Shown here: in pieces, positions 23,390-34,344 of the stretch
How positions within the stretch are numbered: position 1 is the first letter of the stretch
Layout of the letters: each line of letters begins with the position of its first letter
Origin: Guadua angustifolia
Taxonomy: Eukaryota > Streptophyta > Magnoliopsida > Poales > Poaceae
NCBI GenBank assembly: GCA_036346375.1
Contig: JAYEVE010000628.1
Coordinates: forward strand, 17,441-81,440
DNA: 64,000 nucleotides
Direction: 5' to 3'
Made by a program: the position numbers and the translations under genes
The notes under the pieces: generated by a model
The model's input: the letters and a program-made list of their open reading frames with translations, nothing else
The model's database searches: none
Told to the model about the DNA's origin: nothing

Positions 23390-24310
23390 GGATGTGCTGC
23401 AACTCCAAGACCAAGAGTGAGTTGAGACAAGTGAGCAATATGACTAACAACCAAGTAGGCTTCAAGCTCAGACCAATTCATTGGCAACTTAACGCATATT
23501 GATTCTTGCCATATGAGTGCCTCTCAAACTCCTGAAAGACGATGTTTTTCCCAAACACCCCCTATATATACCTAAGAAACAGTGAACACTTTAGACTGCT
23601 TACTAGTGATATTGCGAAGTGCTCTTTTATTTCACAGAAAGATTGTGGGTTGCCGAAATAATATTACAGAGAGTAATATCACGTGCTTTATATTCTGTGC
23701 ATCGTGCATGTTCCTATCTATGTCTAAGGCTGAATCTTCCAAATGATGTGCATTCAAACAGTTTCTAGTGATTAGCAAACCACACATAACATAGGAAGCA
23801 AAAGTAGCAAACTATTCTTTAAAATAGCATCAACTTAATTTCATACGCAGTGTGTTGTCCATTAATTATCCATACTGGCTACCAAAGTGGCATCAACTTA
23901 GAATAAAAATCAATCACCCAAAAATCTATAAAGGCACAAAACTCTGATTTTTATTAATAAGAATTAATATTTTTTGGAATTAAAAAAGTTGGCTAGGATT
24001 TAGAAAACTAGCTAGGAAGGACGTCCTTACGAACAGCGTCCAGTCGCGATCGACGCACGCCCATACATGGACGCTCAGAATTCAGAAAACCGCGTGCATC
24101 CGAGGCCATCTGTTGCTTAGGATTTGACTATCTTTGTTCAGAGCTCCTCTGATGCTGCTCCTTGTCCGTTGCGCCTCATCCAAGAGGTAATGGCAACATA
24201 TTACACACTTCTCATGCGATGCATGCAATGATTTGGATCGATGCCCTCTTTTTCTACTGAAGTAGCCCAGGTCGTTACTACAATCTAATATAGACAAATT
24301 AATTGAATCT
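23390..24310. other. No gene seen
   Basis: AT-rich sequence with short purine tracts; a 71-codon minus frame (24082-24297) shows no recognisable family. Confidence 0.3.
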
Positions 24311-24388
24311 TGTTGAAGTATAAGTGATTTGCCTATCTTTCCTCATCAGTTTAAGATTTTAGGTGAACTGGCTGGTGCATGCAACTCA

Positions 24389-24764
24389 GGCCATGTTTGG
24401 ATGGGCTAGAGCTAATTGTTAGCTGGCTAATGGCTAGAGCTAATTGTTAGCCAGCTAATAATTAGTCCATCTAAAATTAGCCCAGGACTGTTTGGATACA
24501 TGACTAATGGTTAGGCTAATTTCTTTGAAAAATCATGTCTGCCTCTCATAATATGTCTACCCCTCATAATGGCGAGGGTATTTCAGACTTTTCTTAGCGT
24601 GTTACATGCTTGTAGTTCAAATTAGCTCCCACCCACCAACTAATGGACTAACTGTTAGTTGAGGGGTTGGCTAAAAATTAGCCCACCTATTAGTCTTCTT
24701 GTTTGGATAGATTAGGACTAATTTTTAGCCAGCTGACAATTATTCTAGGGATCCAAATATGGCC
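24389..24764. mobile_element. MITE nested at the end of the TRIM 5' LTR
   Basis: Ends GGCCATGTTTGGATG and (reverse) GGCCATATTTGGATCC, flanked by TCA at 24386-24388 and 24765-24767. Removing it rejoins the TRIM LTR end ...gcaactca with atatggtatcagag. Inner parts carry repeated gctaattgttagc(c/t)ggcta motifs. The 3-bp duplication suggests PIF/Harbinger relatives. Confidence 0.8.
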
Positions 24765-24767
24765 TCA

Positions 24768-24888
24768 ATATGGTATCAGAGTTAAGAGGTCTCGAGTTCA
24801 AAACCCGGTTGGCGCAATTAAAGAAAATAATTGCAGTCCACTTCTATTCCACGTCTTAGACCTGAGGGAACCTGTACGTGAGGGGGAA
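24768..24888 (+). other. TRIM interior with primer site and polypurine tract
   Basis: Holds tggtatcagag...gagttcaaaaccc, which looks tRNA-like but is explained as a tRNA-Met primer site plus conserved TRIM interior, ending gtgagggggaata. Confidence 0.75.
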
Positions 24889-24973
24889 TATTGAAGTATA
24901 GATGAATTGACTACCTTTCCTCATCAGTTTAAACTTTTAGGTGAACTGACTGGTGCATGCAAGATGCAACTCA

Positions 24974-25436
24974 ATAAACCTAACATGCAATCGGGAAGTT
25001 CTTCGTTAGCTAGAACACTGAATCACTGGAACGTGTAAATTAATTGTTCCATTCCATGCATTAGTTATCTTTTTTTTTTTTCCCAAGGAAACAGAATGCA
25101 CATATATATGGAGGCACGGATTAGTTTAAGATCTTCAAAAGCTTGAATCGCTGAATTGAATTGAAGTTTCGTAATTATTTTTTTCAGTGCATGTGAAAAA
25201 TGATAATTGTTCTTGAATATGTCAAAGGCGAAATCCAAAATGGAGCTTCTGACATTTATCGAGGACTTTTTTTCGATCTGGGGACATACTCCATTTTCCA
25301 TTAACTGGAACGGAAAAATAGTTTTTAGAAGGTATTGTTCTGCATCAGACTACTAACCCCTCCTGTTGAAACTCAAGCAAAAGATGATAGTAAACAACTG
25401 CCACCAGTAGTATATTACACTTACAGCATTTTAACC
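24974..25436. other. No gene seen
   Basis: AT-rich; includes a T-run at 25071-25081. Confidence 0.3.
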
Positions 25437-25725
25437 TCAGTACCATGAACGAAGTAGACACCTTTTCTGGTCTCCTCGCCTAGCCTGTTGTCCATCAAGC
25501 TCCTCCTCTGGGGTGAGCAATTCGTTAAAACTCCTCCGATGGCTCCAGCACCACCCCACCCTACCGCACCGCAGCCGCTGCTCCACAGTCACAGGGCCCG
25601 CCCGCCCTGCTGACAGTCGAGTCGAGCAGGCGGCCACGCAGGACGGGTGCGGCGGGGCAACCAGCCAGCCGCGGCCTCCCGCACGGCGCAGAGCTCCCGT
25701 TAGAGGACGCGGGGGCTTCCTCTAG
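25437..25725 (-). pseudogene. GC-rich coding-like fragment, unrecognised
   Basis: A GC-rich patch open on the minus strand (VEQRLRCGRVGWCWSHRRSF, then NELLTPEEELDGQQARRGDQ). Adjacent minus sequence up to ~25860 reads EEEELREWMPMDGCSISQLP. It may be remnants of one gene, but I cannot name it, and GC-rich sequence gives spurious frames easily. Confidence 0.25.
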
Positions 25726-25989
25726 CTAGCCAACTGAAGGAGCTGTGTCACTACGGCTGCTTCCTCCGCTCGTAAAGTTACTTGGAAGTTACTTGGAAGT
25801 TGGGATATTGAGCACCCATCCATCGGCATCCACTCCCTGAGCTCCTCCTCCTCCTGAATTTCTGATCCTCTTACAGTCTTACCAATATAAAAGAAAAGGC
25901 AGGCAGAATGAGCCACGTCCACCGCAAATTTAATATATTTATTAAAGCTCAAAACAGGCTTTAATGCGTATTTTCTGAATAGCCCATAT

Positions 25990-26630
25990 TATATATAGCT
26001 GCAGGACCAATAGTGTACATTTATTTTCTCCCCCGTGAGCAAGTAGTAGTAGGTCCAGCTTAAATATTGCCACAGTGAATTCGAACGAGAATTAGCCTCC
26101 AGGCAAATGCCAACAACCCCCCCACTCGATTTTGCAACCACACATTCAAAGAACAATCGTTGAGGAGTTTCATTTTGATTGCAAAATAACAAGGTGGATT
26201 GCCGTGCCAGTTTCTCTTAATCATAAGGCATAAGAAGATTTTAATTTTTAAGGGGACTTTGCCTTTCCTGATGACCAGTGCTGACATGCCAGATAATATG
26301 CATGAGAGATGTTTGTACATGGGCTTAACTATCTGTTGTACAGAAAACCTTCCAATTTCATTATCATTTCTAAAAATTAGTATACAAAATGCATCAAATG
26401 ATTTGAGCTCAATATCCTAACTTGAATGTGTACAAACGGTAGTTTCTCAGGCCCATTTGGAACGTGGGAATTGAATCCTTTCGTATAAATTTTTTGTAAA
26501 ACCGAAGCGTTTCAGACAGATCATGAAGTTGTTCAAATTTGAACCGATAAACATCATTATATGCAAAGTACATTAACTGAGACGTCCCTTGTATAGAAAC
26601 AGAGGAGCGATAGGAACATGCCAAGCTCAT
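25990..26630 (-). pseudogene. LINE fragment with zinc-binding domain after the reverse transcriptase
   Basis: Minus-strand frames give KVPLKIKIFLCLMIKRNWHG then, one frame over, FCNQNETPQRLFFECVVAK. This is the zf-RVT domain (C...C...H...C) found at the C-terminus of plant non-LTR retrotransposons. Upstream frames (KDSIPTFQMGLRNYR) fit the linker before it. At least three frameshifts. The reverse transcriptase is absent, and the fragment is cut at both ends. Confidence 0.65.
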
Positions 26631-26639
26631 AGCTGCATG

Positions 26640-27150
26640 AACAGACCACCTCCTACCGCTTCAAACACATGGCTTGCGGTGAAACCTGACAGTTGGAGAT
26701 CGGTAATAAAAAAGTTGAGGCCACAGCCACTTGTAACCTGTTAGTAGTCTTAGGGCATTCCCAATAGATAATGTCTATAATAATGTCTATGATCCGCCAC
26801 TTCAGATAGATATTACTATATAGAAATAATGGTTTCCTAATTGCAAGTTTCTATCAAATATGTATTTGATACTCCCAATATCAACATTCTCTCATAATGC
26901 ATACACTATCTCTCAACACGAATCATAAGTTAGTTGTTGGACACTACCTTTTATTTCAGTGGTATTTCTACCCTGTTTCTAGTTGTTTCCAATATATCCG
27001 TGTGCGAGTTTAAGTGGTGTCCCATGTAAGACACCGCTTTCTGCTCTAACTTCCTTTACTACCATTCCAACTCATCTAAAATATAACATATGACATATTA
27101 TTTACTATCTATAGAATTACACCATAGCAAAACAGCATCGAACCAGTTAA
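26640..27150. other. No gene; possible single MITE end
   Basis: gggcattcccaatagataatg at 26754 resembles a MITE terminus, but I do not find the matching opposite end. Confidence 0.3.
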
Positions 27151-27692
27151 GGGCCTGTTTGGTAGAGCTCTAGATTCCAGATTCATCTAAAATCTGAAAC
27201 TTGTAGGCTAAAATAAAGTGAATTAAGTTTATATTTTGAGCTCTTTTACAATACACAAGAATACATATGGACCGTCCATTTCTTTAGATCCAAAGGTTGA
27301 GATTAGATTAGATTTGACTATATTACCATGTGTAGTATGAGTAGTATAACCCGTGGAGGGGTATAATGGTAAATAATTTTCTGAGCCAGCACCTAACCCT
27401 GTGTCTTATGGAGGGGTATAATGGTAATTGAGCAAAATGGCATTCAGCACTGTCCCGACCTCAAGCCAAAAGACCAGAATGCCCTCGACAAATCAACGGT
27501 CAGATTTAATTTCTACTACCGCTATATACTACCATGATAGTGCACAGTAAAAATTCTCTATATTTTTGGTCTAAAATGTAAACAAAATAATCCATCTAGA
27601 CACTCTTAATGTACTCATAGCTCTAACTTCAGATAACTTCACGAATCTGATGAAATTAGAATTATCAGCAATTAAATCCTGCCAAACACGCC
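27151..27692. mobile_element. Tourist-type MITE (PIF/Harbinger), 542 bp
   Basis: Left end GGGCCTGTTTGGTAGAGC, right end (reverse) GGCGTGTTTGGCAGG, flanked by TAA at 27148-27150 and 27693-27695. Contains an internal near-duplicate (gaggggtataatggtaa at ~27356 and ~27412). Confidence 0.72.
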
Positions 27693-28112
27693 TAAGTCAT
27701 TCGAGACTAACCCCGTACATACCGATTTGGAACAGTGACTTTTGACTAACCACTTGGGGCCGTTCCAGTTTGGGCCTGCGACTGCGTAGATGCAGTTCTA
27801 CGAAACGTCCACGTGCTTTTCGATGACGTTCTGCTCTCGATGCCCTTCAAAACAACACCCTTCCTACTTTTCCAATTCCTGGCCCACCATTCCCACTTTT
27901 TTTTATTCCCGAAATTATTATTATTAATAATAAAAATTTCGGTACCGAACCATTCTTCTTCCGTGGATTAAAACTCTGCCAAATCACCTTTTAAGGGAGG
28001 GTATACAGTGATGGCATAGACAGTAGTTATCTGTATACCACTATATCATTTATAGATATGATTAAAGACATTTCTTAGAATAGATTGTCTATATAGTCTT
28101 TTGTACAATTAA
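27693..28112. other. Intergenic; no gene seen
   Basis: AT-rich after 27900; contains a gggtatacagtg phrase that recurs at 28464 and 28513, suggesting an unresolved older MITE interrupted by the Helitron. Confidence 0.35.
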
Positions 28113-28305
28113 CTAGCTATATGCCTGTGCGTTGCAACGAAAACTCAATTTTGCGATAAAAAGTTTATTTGCAAAGAGCACTAACAATGGTAAATGTGGG
28201 TGATTAAAGAGCAGTGACAAAGGTGGGTAATTAAAGAGTAGTGACAAAGGTGGGTAATTTTGATGAAGTGACACAGAAAGAAACTCTTGCTTTATATAGT
28301 AGAGA
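28113..28305 (-). mobile_element. Short non-autonomous Helitron, same family as 8520-8800
   Basis: Minus strand starts TCTCTACTATATAAAGCAAG and ends GCAACGCACAGGCATATAGC then TAG, inserted between a (28112) and t (28306). It is 193 bp. It shares the aaaaagtttatttgcaaaga and gtgacaaaggtgggtaatt modules with the longer copy, and has fewer repeat units. Confidence 0.85.
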
Positions 28306-28555
28306 TAGATTGCCTATATAATGTTCACACAATATAAAGCTATATACTATAAACAGTAGATAACATCTTTTCCTTTTCTCTTCTTCCTTCTTTATGCCAC
28401 TTAAAATTATATATGGCATAGACTTACACAGACACCACTGCACATGCCGGTACATGCTCCAAGGGTATACAGTGTATAGATAGCGGTTATCTATAACACA
28501 CCTCTATATGCATATACAGTGTATATAGATAGCGGTTGTCTAAAGACGTGACTAA

Positions 28556-28727
28556 GAGCCTGTTTGTTCTAGCTTTGAATTATCTAAAAACTGAATTTGA
28601 ATTATGGTTGTAGAGAGACTGATTTTTCAAAAGCTGAAATCTAAAAGCACATATAAAGTGAACTGAGCTGTTTTTTTTTATTTTTTAGGGTCAGAATCTA
28701 GAATCCAAAGCAAAAACAAACAGGTCA
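28556..28727. mobile_element. Tourist-type MITE (PIF/Harbinger)
   Basis: Ends GAGCCTGTTTGTT and (reverse) TGACCTGTTTGTT, flanked by TAA at 28553-28555 and 28728-28730. Interior (agctttgaattatctaaaaa) matches the MITE at 22774. Confidence 0.85.
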
Positions 28728-28730
28728 TAA

Positions 28731-29980
28731 TTGTCTATGCGGCTGTTTGTAATAATCTATCATACAATTAATAAATTATCTATATAATAGCACTCATAGT
28801 ACAAAGTCATCTATAAGATTGTTTGTTAAATTGTAGATAATATTTTTTTCTGCGTTCTTCTTTTTCTACATCATTTATTTCCGTTAATTTCTGTCCATTG
28901 TTTCCGGTGAAGTTTGCACGTAGCAGAAGGCACAAAAAAACAAGAGAGCAATGGAAAACTAGAGAATTTTTAGCCAACGGCTAAAAGTAAAAAAAAAAAT
29001 GCAGAAGCCAAAAAGAAGACGTGGATGTTGCCTTTGCGCTTCTCTCTATTAAATCATTGTTTGGTTAGTTTTTTTTATTTTTTCGAATCTAATCCCCTCA
29101 CGTATGTATTTGTCCCTTCGTTTCAGTTTCTAAATTATAGGAGAAATTGTTTTTGATTGTGAGAGAATCGGGTTGGACCAACTGCAACTTCTAGGTTTCG
29201 TACAGGACAGTAAGAATTAGTAAGAATCAGGTTTCAGCTTGGTTCTAATTCTATGTAGATAGCAGCTTTTGATTATGGGAGAAACTGTCCAAAATCCTTT
29301 CGTTGGCAGGCAATCTACTTTTTTTTTAGCAAAAACTATACAGACTCTGAAACGAAGGAGGCCTATTTAGCCTCATCTCCTACCGTAGAAGGCATCTGTC
29401 TCCTGCCGCATTAGGGAGTACAGAAGCGAGCGAGCGTAGGAACAGGCAGGCGAGCAAACATGAGAGGAGTGTTGTAGCTCCTCACTACGTGCTCGGATAG
29501 CGCGGAAGCCAGCCTGCCATGATAGACTATGCTTCTCCTGTAGTCGGCCAAGCTCTTAGGTCATCGGCCATCTTCCGTGCTCTCCAGACAAGGCAGAGAA
29601 CATGTGTCATCTATCACACCTTCTATGATAGAGGAGGTTATTAATTTTGTAAATGTTTGTGAGGATAGTAGGAGTCTATTTGGTTTACTTCTAATAGTTA
29701 TTGATGTTTGCCTTACTAAAATTTAGTAGCGTTGTTTAAATTTAACAAATATTTGATTTGCTACCAATTTTTGACAAGATTCATTTTTTCCTTGGTTCTC
29801 TAATTTATTTTTTGTGTCAATCTTTAGTTAAAATATTAGTAATCAATTTGGCGACTAAATTTTAGTAAAATTTAGCGAGTCAATTTGGTCCTAGATTTGA
29901 AAAACACAAACTTACAGTGGGCTAGATTTAGGAGAGATTTGATAATTTGCCCTATTTTAATTGGTATAATTGATAATTTG
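28731..29980. other. No gene seen
   Basis: AT-rich intergenic sequence without recognisable coding or clear element ends. Confidence 0.35.
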
Positions 29981-29984
29981 TCTC

Positions 29985-30200
29985 ATATATCTTACCGACG
30001 GCGCCGAGGCCCAGAGAGAGGCGGCGGCGCCATCAGACTTGTCGCCGCCGGAGGTGGTGGAGGCGTACTCGCTGCCTCCCAAGGTGGAGTCGGCGGCGCC
30101 GAGGCGGAGCCGGTGAAAGATCGCGGCTAAGCAGCGGCAGTTCCGAGGAGACCGAGTCGTTGCCGCTCCCGAGGGCCTCTCCTCAACTGCGAGGTCCGAA
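29985..30200 (+). pseudogene. GC-rich exon-like patch, unassigned
   Basis: A frame reads AQREAAAPSDLSPPEVVEAY then SLPPKVESAAPRR and a stop. It has the composition of a grass first exon and lies ~1 kb upstream of the NPGR-like exons, but I see no NPG1-family N-terminal motif, so the link is unproven. Confidence 0.3.
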
Positions 30201-31132
30201 ATCTCTGAACCTATTTTTTTCTGAATGTGTTTGATGAGCAAGGTGGTTTGTCCTGGACATTGTGGTGTTGTTGATGCCAATTGCAATTGTGATGAAAAAT
30301 TGTCGTCTTTGGAAGTTGTAAATACCAGAACAGTGTCAATTTACAATCTTGGTTTGGTTTATAAAAAAAACAATCTTGGTTTGGTTTTGGGCGCATTGTG
30401 ATGTAATTGTGGTGACTTTGGCCGTTGCTATTGCTATGATCTTGTTAGAAATGCATCGTTTGTGCGTTCTTTTCCTCACTTTTGAGTGATGAGAGTCCAT
30501 TTGTGCATGGGGGTGTCAGTGTAGGTTGTAATTTTGATCCTAGTTTCGGTGCTAGTTTGTTGTTTCTTTTGTGACTTTGGTCCAATCCATAAGCATTGGG
30601 GAAGTTTGTAAGATGTGAAAACATTGTTCTTTGAATATGATGGGTGGGTGATGGTATGAAAAATTTGGTTGTTATTGGGTGAGTGGATGTCAATGTTCTG
30701 GTCGAGATCAGAGGTTGGATTGTTCTATCGTGAGCAAAGGGGGAAGGGATTCATGTCATGTGTGTGCTTGCATGCAGAATAACAGCGGTGTCAAGGAGAA
30801 CTGCATTTCATTTCATAAAAGAGGGTTGATAATTTATGGAGCGTTAACAAAGTCACTTGCACTCTTTCCTTGTGTCAATAATCGGTGCGAGTATGGGATT
30901 TCAAAAGTATTAGTATTGTCGTTTTGTCAATATCACGGGAGTTACATTGCGGTAATTTTTGCCTAAGAGATTATGAGTGGAGTTATTGTGTCAAAAATGT
31001 GAAATTGATTCACCATTGTTATATTCACAAAATGAAATAGAAACTTAGCTTATCTCAGGAAAATTTCGAACCATTGTGTTTTTCTGGTTGGTGATATTGA
31101 GTTTATTTATATGTCTAATTGTCTATTGATAG

Positions 31133-31394
31133 GAAGCAAGAGCTCTCCTTGCAAGACTGGAATTTCAGAAAGGCAATGCAGAAGCCGCTCTTTGTGTGTT
31201 TGATGGAATAGACCTTCAAGCTGCCATTCAGCGCTTCCAACCATCACTTTCTGAGAAAGTGGGAAGACACCCTCGAAGAAAGGCAGGCCAAAGTCAGAGT
31301 CACCGAGTTCAGGCCCCCCAACATGTAGCTAGCCTTGTTCTTGAAGCCATTTACCTGAAATCATTGTCCCTTCAGAAGCTAGGCAAATCAACAG
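31133..31394 (+). pseudogene. NPG1/NPGR-like TPR protein, exon A
   Basis: Between an acceptor (ttgatag) and donor (acag|gtacaa) an 87-codon open frame reads EARALLARLEFQKGNAEAAL, then FDGIDLQAAIQRFQPSLSEK, and LVLEAIYLKSLSLQKLGKST. This matches my knowledge of the plant NPG1/NPGR (No Pollen Germination-related) family, tetratricopeptide-repeat proteins that bind calmodulin. The exon joins in phase to the exon at 33095. The upstream exon that should end ...REALSLNYE is not visible. Confidence 0.75.
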
Positions 31395-31463
31395 GTACAA
31401 ATTACTAGATACCTTCAGACAACTGTTTTCTTATGCTTTCCTTGGATGTTGTAATGACCTGTG

Positions 31464-33065
31464 TGTTAAGGCATATATTGTCTTGTATAGATATTGTCTT
31501 ATATAGGCTTTTCTTTTGTACCCATTTGTACATCTATATATTTTGGCCTATTGACCTCATGATAAATGCACGTGCTATTTTATAACATGGTATCAAAGCT
31601 AGATTAGGGTTTACTGATGTTGCACTTGTGCCATCCACCACCTTCTCTTCGGCAAGCTCTTCCCACTGATCTCTTCGATGACTAGTCCATGGCCACTGCT
31701 CATCCTTGGCCGGACGTCCGTCGTTTGTCGGTCCGCTGTGCTCTGCTGCTTCTGCCTCGCCAGCCCGAGAGATCGTCGACAGGGCGACTGAGCTCCATTG
31801 GCCTTCAATTTTGTTGGCCTTCACTGCTGCACTATCGCTGACCGGTTGCTTCTCCGATCGCCATTGCTCTTCTTTGTGCTATCTCATCGCGCCCTAGCGA
31901 TTTGCACATCGCCCGATGGGCTCCACTGCCAACGACTCATCGTCTTCTTTACGTTCTTCACTGTGGGCCACCCACAACGCCGCACAAGCTCCATCCGCAT
32001 AGCCCGAGAGAATTTCTCCTATGCGCCAGGAAGGAGAGCTCGCCTCCTTCGCTTACTGGTTATCGATCGCCTCTCGCCCACCGACGACGTTGTTCGACGC
32101 CGACTTCGACCGCTTGCGCTGCCGCTTCAAAACCAATTGAACCCCAAACTGATCTCAAAACTGGTTTATATGGTTTCGGCGCGGTTTGGCTCTTTTGTCG
32201 GCTCACTCGGCTTAGTTTTTGGCTTGGCTAGGCTTTCAGCTCGGATCTGACTCACTCTTGGTAAAAAAAGAGGGAAGCTTGACTGGCTTTGTCTTTCGTT
32301 AGTCTCTTCGTCTCCTCCATGTTGGTGCTCATTTTTCATGAGTCTTCCGTTGCATCCATCCAAGTCCACTGCTCAATTCTTTTTGAGTTTATCCATGCTG
32401 TGCTAGCGCATCAATATTTGTCAATCAATCGATTGCTTTGCTGGTCATGGTTCGTCATTTTAGATCGAGTGTTGCCGCTCTTCTCTTTGAGTCATGCTGC
32501 GATCGTAGAAGTCTTTATGATGTCGCCGCTTCTAAGCCACCACCTCAATGTCTAAAACCACCGCTTTTTCTACACCGCGCCTCTACCGCAAGATCTAGTG
32601 CATTGCGCCGCAATTGTCTCGAGCTTCAATTTGTTCCATTCGTGCTTCTATCTAACCCTCTTCAACTTGATTTGACAACTTTCGCTTGTGTCGGTTTCAT
32701 TGTCTTCTTTGTCATGTTATTGCGGTCAACTTTGCTCCTCGCTGGCCTCTCGCTTTCTCATCCCCGTGACTTTGTGCTTTATGGCTGCCGACGACACTCG
32801 GATGGGAGATTATTTGATTTTTGATAGATTTTTCAAGAGTTGGATGTTGTGACGACAAATTAAAGACTAGGACTTTGAATTTCCTCTATTTTTGTGTCAA
32901 CCCTTCTAAATGCATTGCTATTGCATACGCCTTGCATTTGAGGGCAGTGTTAAGGCATATATTGCCTTGTATAGATATTGCCTTATATAGGCTTTCATTT
33001 CGTACCCGCTTGAACATCTATACATTCTAGTCTATTAGCCTCGAACACAAGTACTATTCCTAGCA
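31464..33065 (+). mobile_element. Small non-autonomous LTR retrotransposon in the NPGR-like intron
   Basis: LTRs of 124 and 118 bp (31464-31587 and 32948-33065) start tgttaaggcatatattg(t/c)c and end ...aaca / ...agca. The primer site tggtatcaaagc follows the first LTR, and a purine-rich ttgagggcag precedes the second. Flanks CTGTG (31459-31463) and CTATG (33066-33070) match at 4 of 5. The 1.36-kb interior has open + frames (31798-32250, 32438-32824) rich in Leu/Ser/Arg, but no gag or pol motif, so it is a LARD/TRIM-like dependent element. Confidence 0.85.
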
Positions 33066-33094
33066 CTATGAACATGCTTGTTGAAAACATGCAG

Positions 33095-33355
33095 AAGCTC
33101 CTCAACAGTGCAAAAGTGTCCTTGATTCTGTTGAAAGTATATTCCAGAATAGTGCTCCTGATATCGAACAAAAGTGGCAGGAAACTGTCAACAAATCATT
33201 GGAACTTCTCCCAGAAACCTGGAAACTAGCTGGCTCCTATCAGGAAGCATTAGCTTCTTACCGACGTGCTCTTCATAGCCAATGGAACCTTGACGAGGAA
33301 TGTTGCACAAGGATTCAGAAGAGATTTGCTGTTTTTCTTGGTCTTTTGCTGGCAG
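33095..33355 (+). pseudogene. NPG1/NPGR-like TPR protein, exon B
   Basis: After acceptor acatgcag the frame continues EAPQQCKSVLDSVESIFQNS, then NKSLELLPETWKLAGSYQEA, LASYRRALHSQWNLDEECCT, and ends ...RFAVFLGLLLAG at a donor-like ggcag|gtaacc. This is the TPR segment following exon A in NPG1-family proteins. The exon is open throughout. Confidence 0.75.
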
Positions 33356-34034
33356 GTAACCAATGCATTACTAGATGCGACACTGTGGCAAAGCTTGAGG
33401 TAGCCTTTGACACTACAGCATGGTTATATTCAGCAGGTTATGAATCTTCTTAACTTTGTTGAATAATATCTTGAAACAACCAACAATGTTCTGCACGCAA
33501 GAATAGTGGGAGAACTGATTATAATTTTCTGAATTTGTAAATAGCACAAATCTTGATACCGCTTAGTGTGAAAGACCATAGTCCCTAAAACGTCTGGTTT
33601 ACAAACAAGCAAATACTGGTCTTAACTCGTAACATCAGTTGTTTGCGGTAAATGAACATTTTCAAATGCTACAGCTCACCACTACCACCCTTCCTAACTT
33701 GACCTTACAGTCCCTGCATGTCTTTCACTGGCTATAGTAGAAATATTGGACCTGTGACTAATAGTTACTTGTTGGAATAATAGCTTTGTGGTAAAGTAGG
33801 TTTGCATGTGTAATTTGTTCGCCTTGCATTTCTGTAGTTGTAACTTATAAGCATGGGAAATTGGGAAATTTAAAACTGGCAGGTACGCAAAGTTCCTATG
33901 AAATACTGAGACATAAACCTTCATCATTTCTACGATTTTTTTGAGGTCGAATTTCTATGAAATATTGAAATATGAAAATTCTCTCCGTTTCACTGTACGC
34001 CAGGTTGAAAGCTAATTCCTGGATGCTATTCCAG

Positions 34035-34340
34035 GTTACATGCATGAGGCACATCGGCAGACCAAGATGCGCTGGACGCCTATGTCGTCAACGCATTCTC
34101 GACTGAGCTGGAGCATGTGCCATCCAAGGTGGCCATCGGCACTTCTCTCCAAGCATGGGGCAAGGTGCTTCCTCTCGGATGCCCCAAGGATCGAGCCTAC
34201 AAACCGGATGGCTTGGCTTCAGTTAGGAAAAGTCCACAAGTACGATCGAAGGATTGCTGATGCCGCCGACTGCTTCCAAGCACGGTGACGCTCGAGGAGT
34301 CCGATCCTGTTGGAAGTTCAGGTCACTCTCATGAGATGGT
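34035..34340 (+). pseudogene. NPG1/NPGR-like TPR protein, C-terminal exon with frameshifts
   Basis: After acceptor ttccag it reads GYMHEAHRQTK; a 1-base loss near 34057 shifts to DAYVVNAFSTELEHVPSKVA; near 34150 it shifts back to LSKHGARCFLSDAPRIEPTN, then RMAWLQLGKVHKYD and VTLEESDPV before the stop. These are the last TPRs of the family. The central ~400 residues expected between exon B and this one are missing, since only 680 bp separate them. The copy therefore cannot make a full protein. No recognisable promoter. Confidence 0.72.
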
Positions 34341-34344
34341 CATG

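Larger units (their letters stand above)
24311..24973 (+). mobile_element. TRIM (miniature LTR retrotransposon, SMART-like) split by a MITE
   Basis: A ~78-bp LTR (24311-24388, tgttgaagtataagtg...gcaactca) is repeated at 24889-24973 (tattgaagtatagatg...gcaactca). After the first LTR comes a primer binding site (tggtatcagagt, 24771-24782) and before the second a polypurine tract (gtgagggggaat, ~24878-24889). Without the nested MITE the element is ~285 bp. This fits terminal-repeat retrotransposons in miniature, and the size is close to the rice SMART element. It has no coding sequence and would need enzymes in trans. Confidence 0.8.

Noticed and set aside
24771..24810. tRNA-like sequence (tggtatcagag...gagttcaaaaccc) as a tRNA or SINE
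   Set aside because: It sits exactly where a TRIM primer binding site belongs, between matching short LTRs; no cloverleaf is evident.
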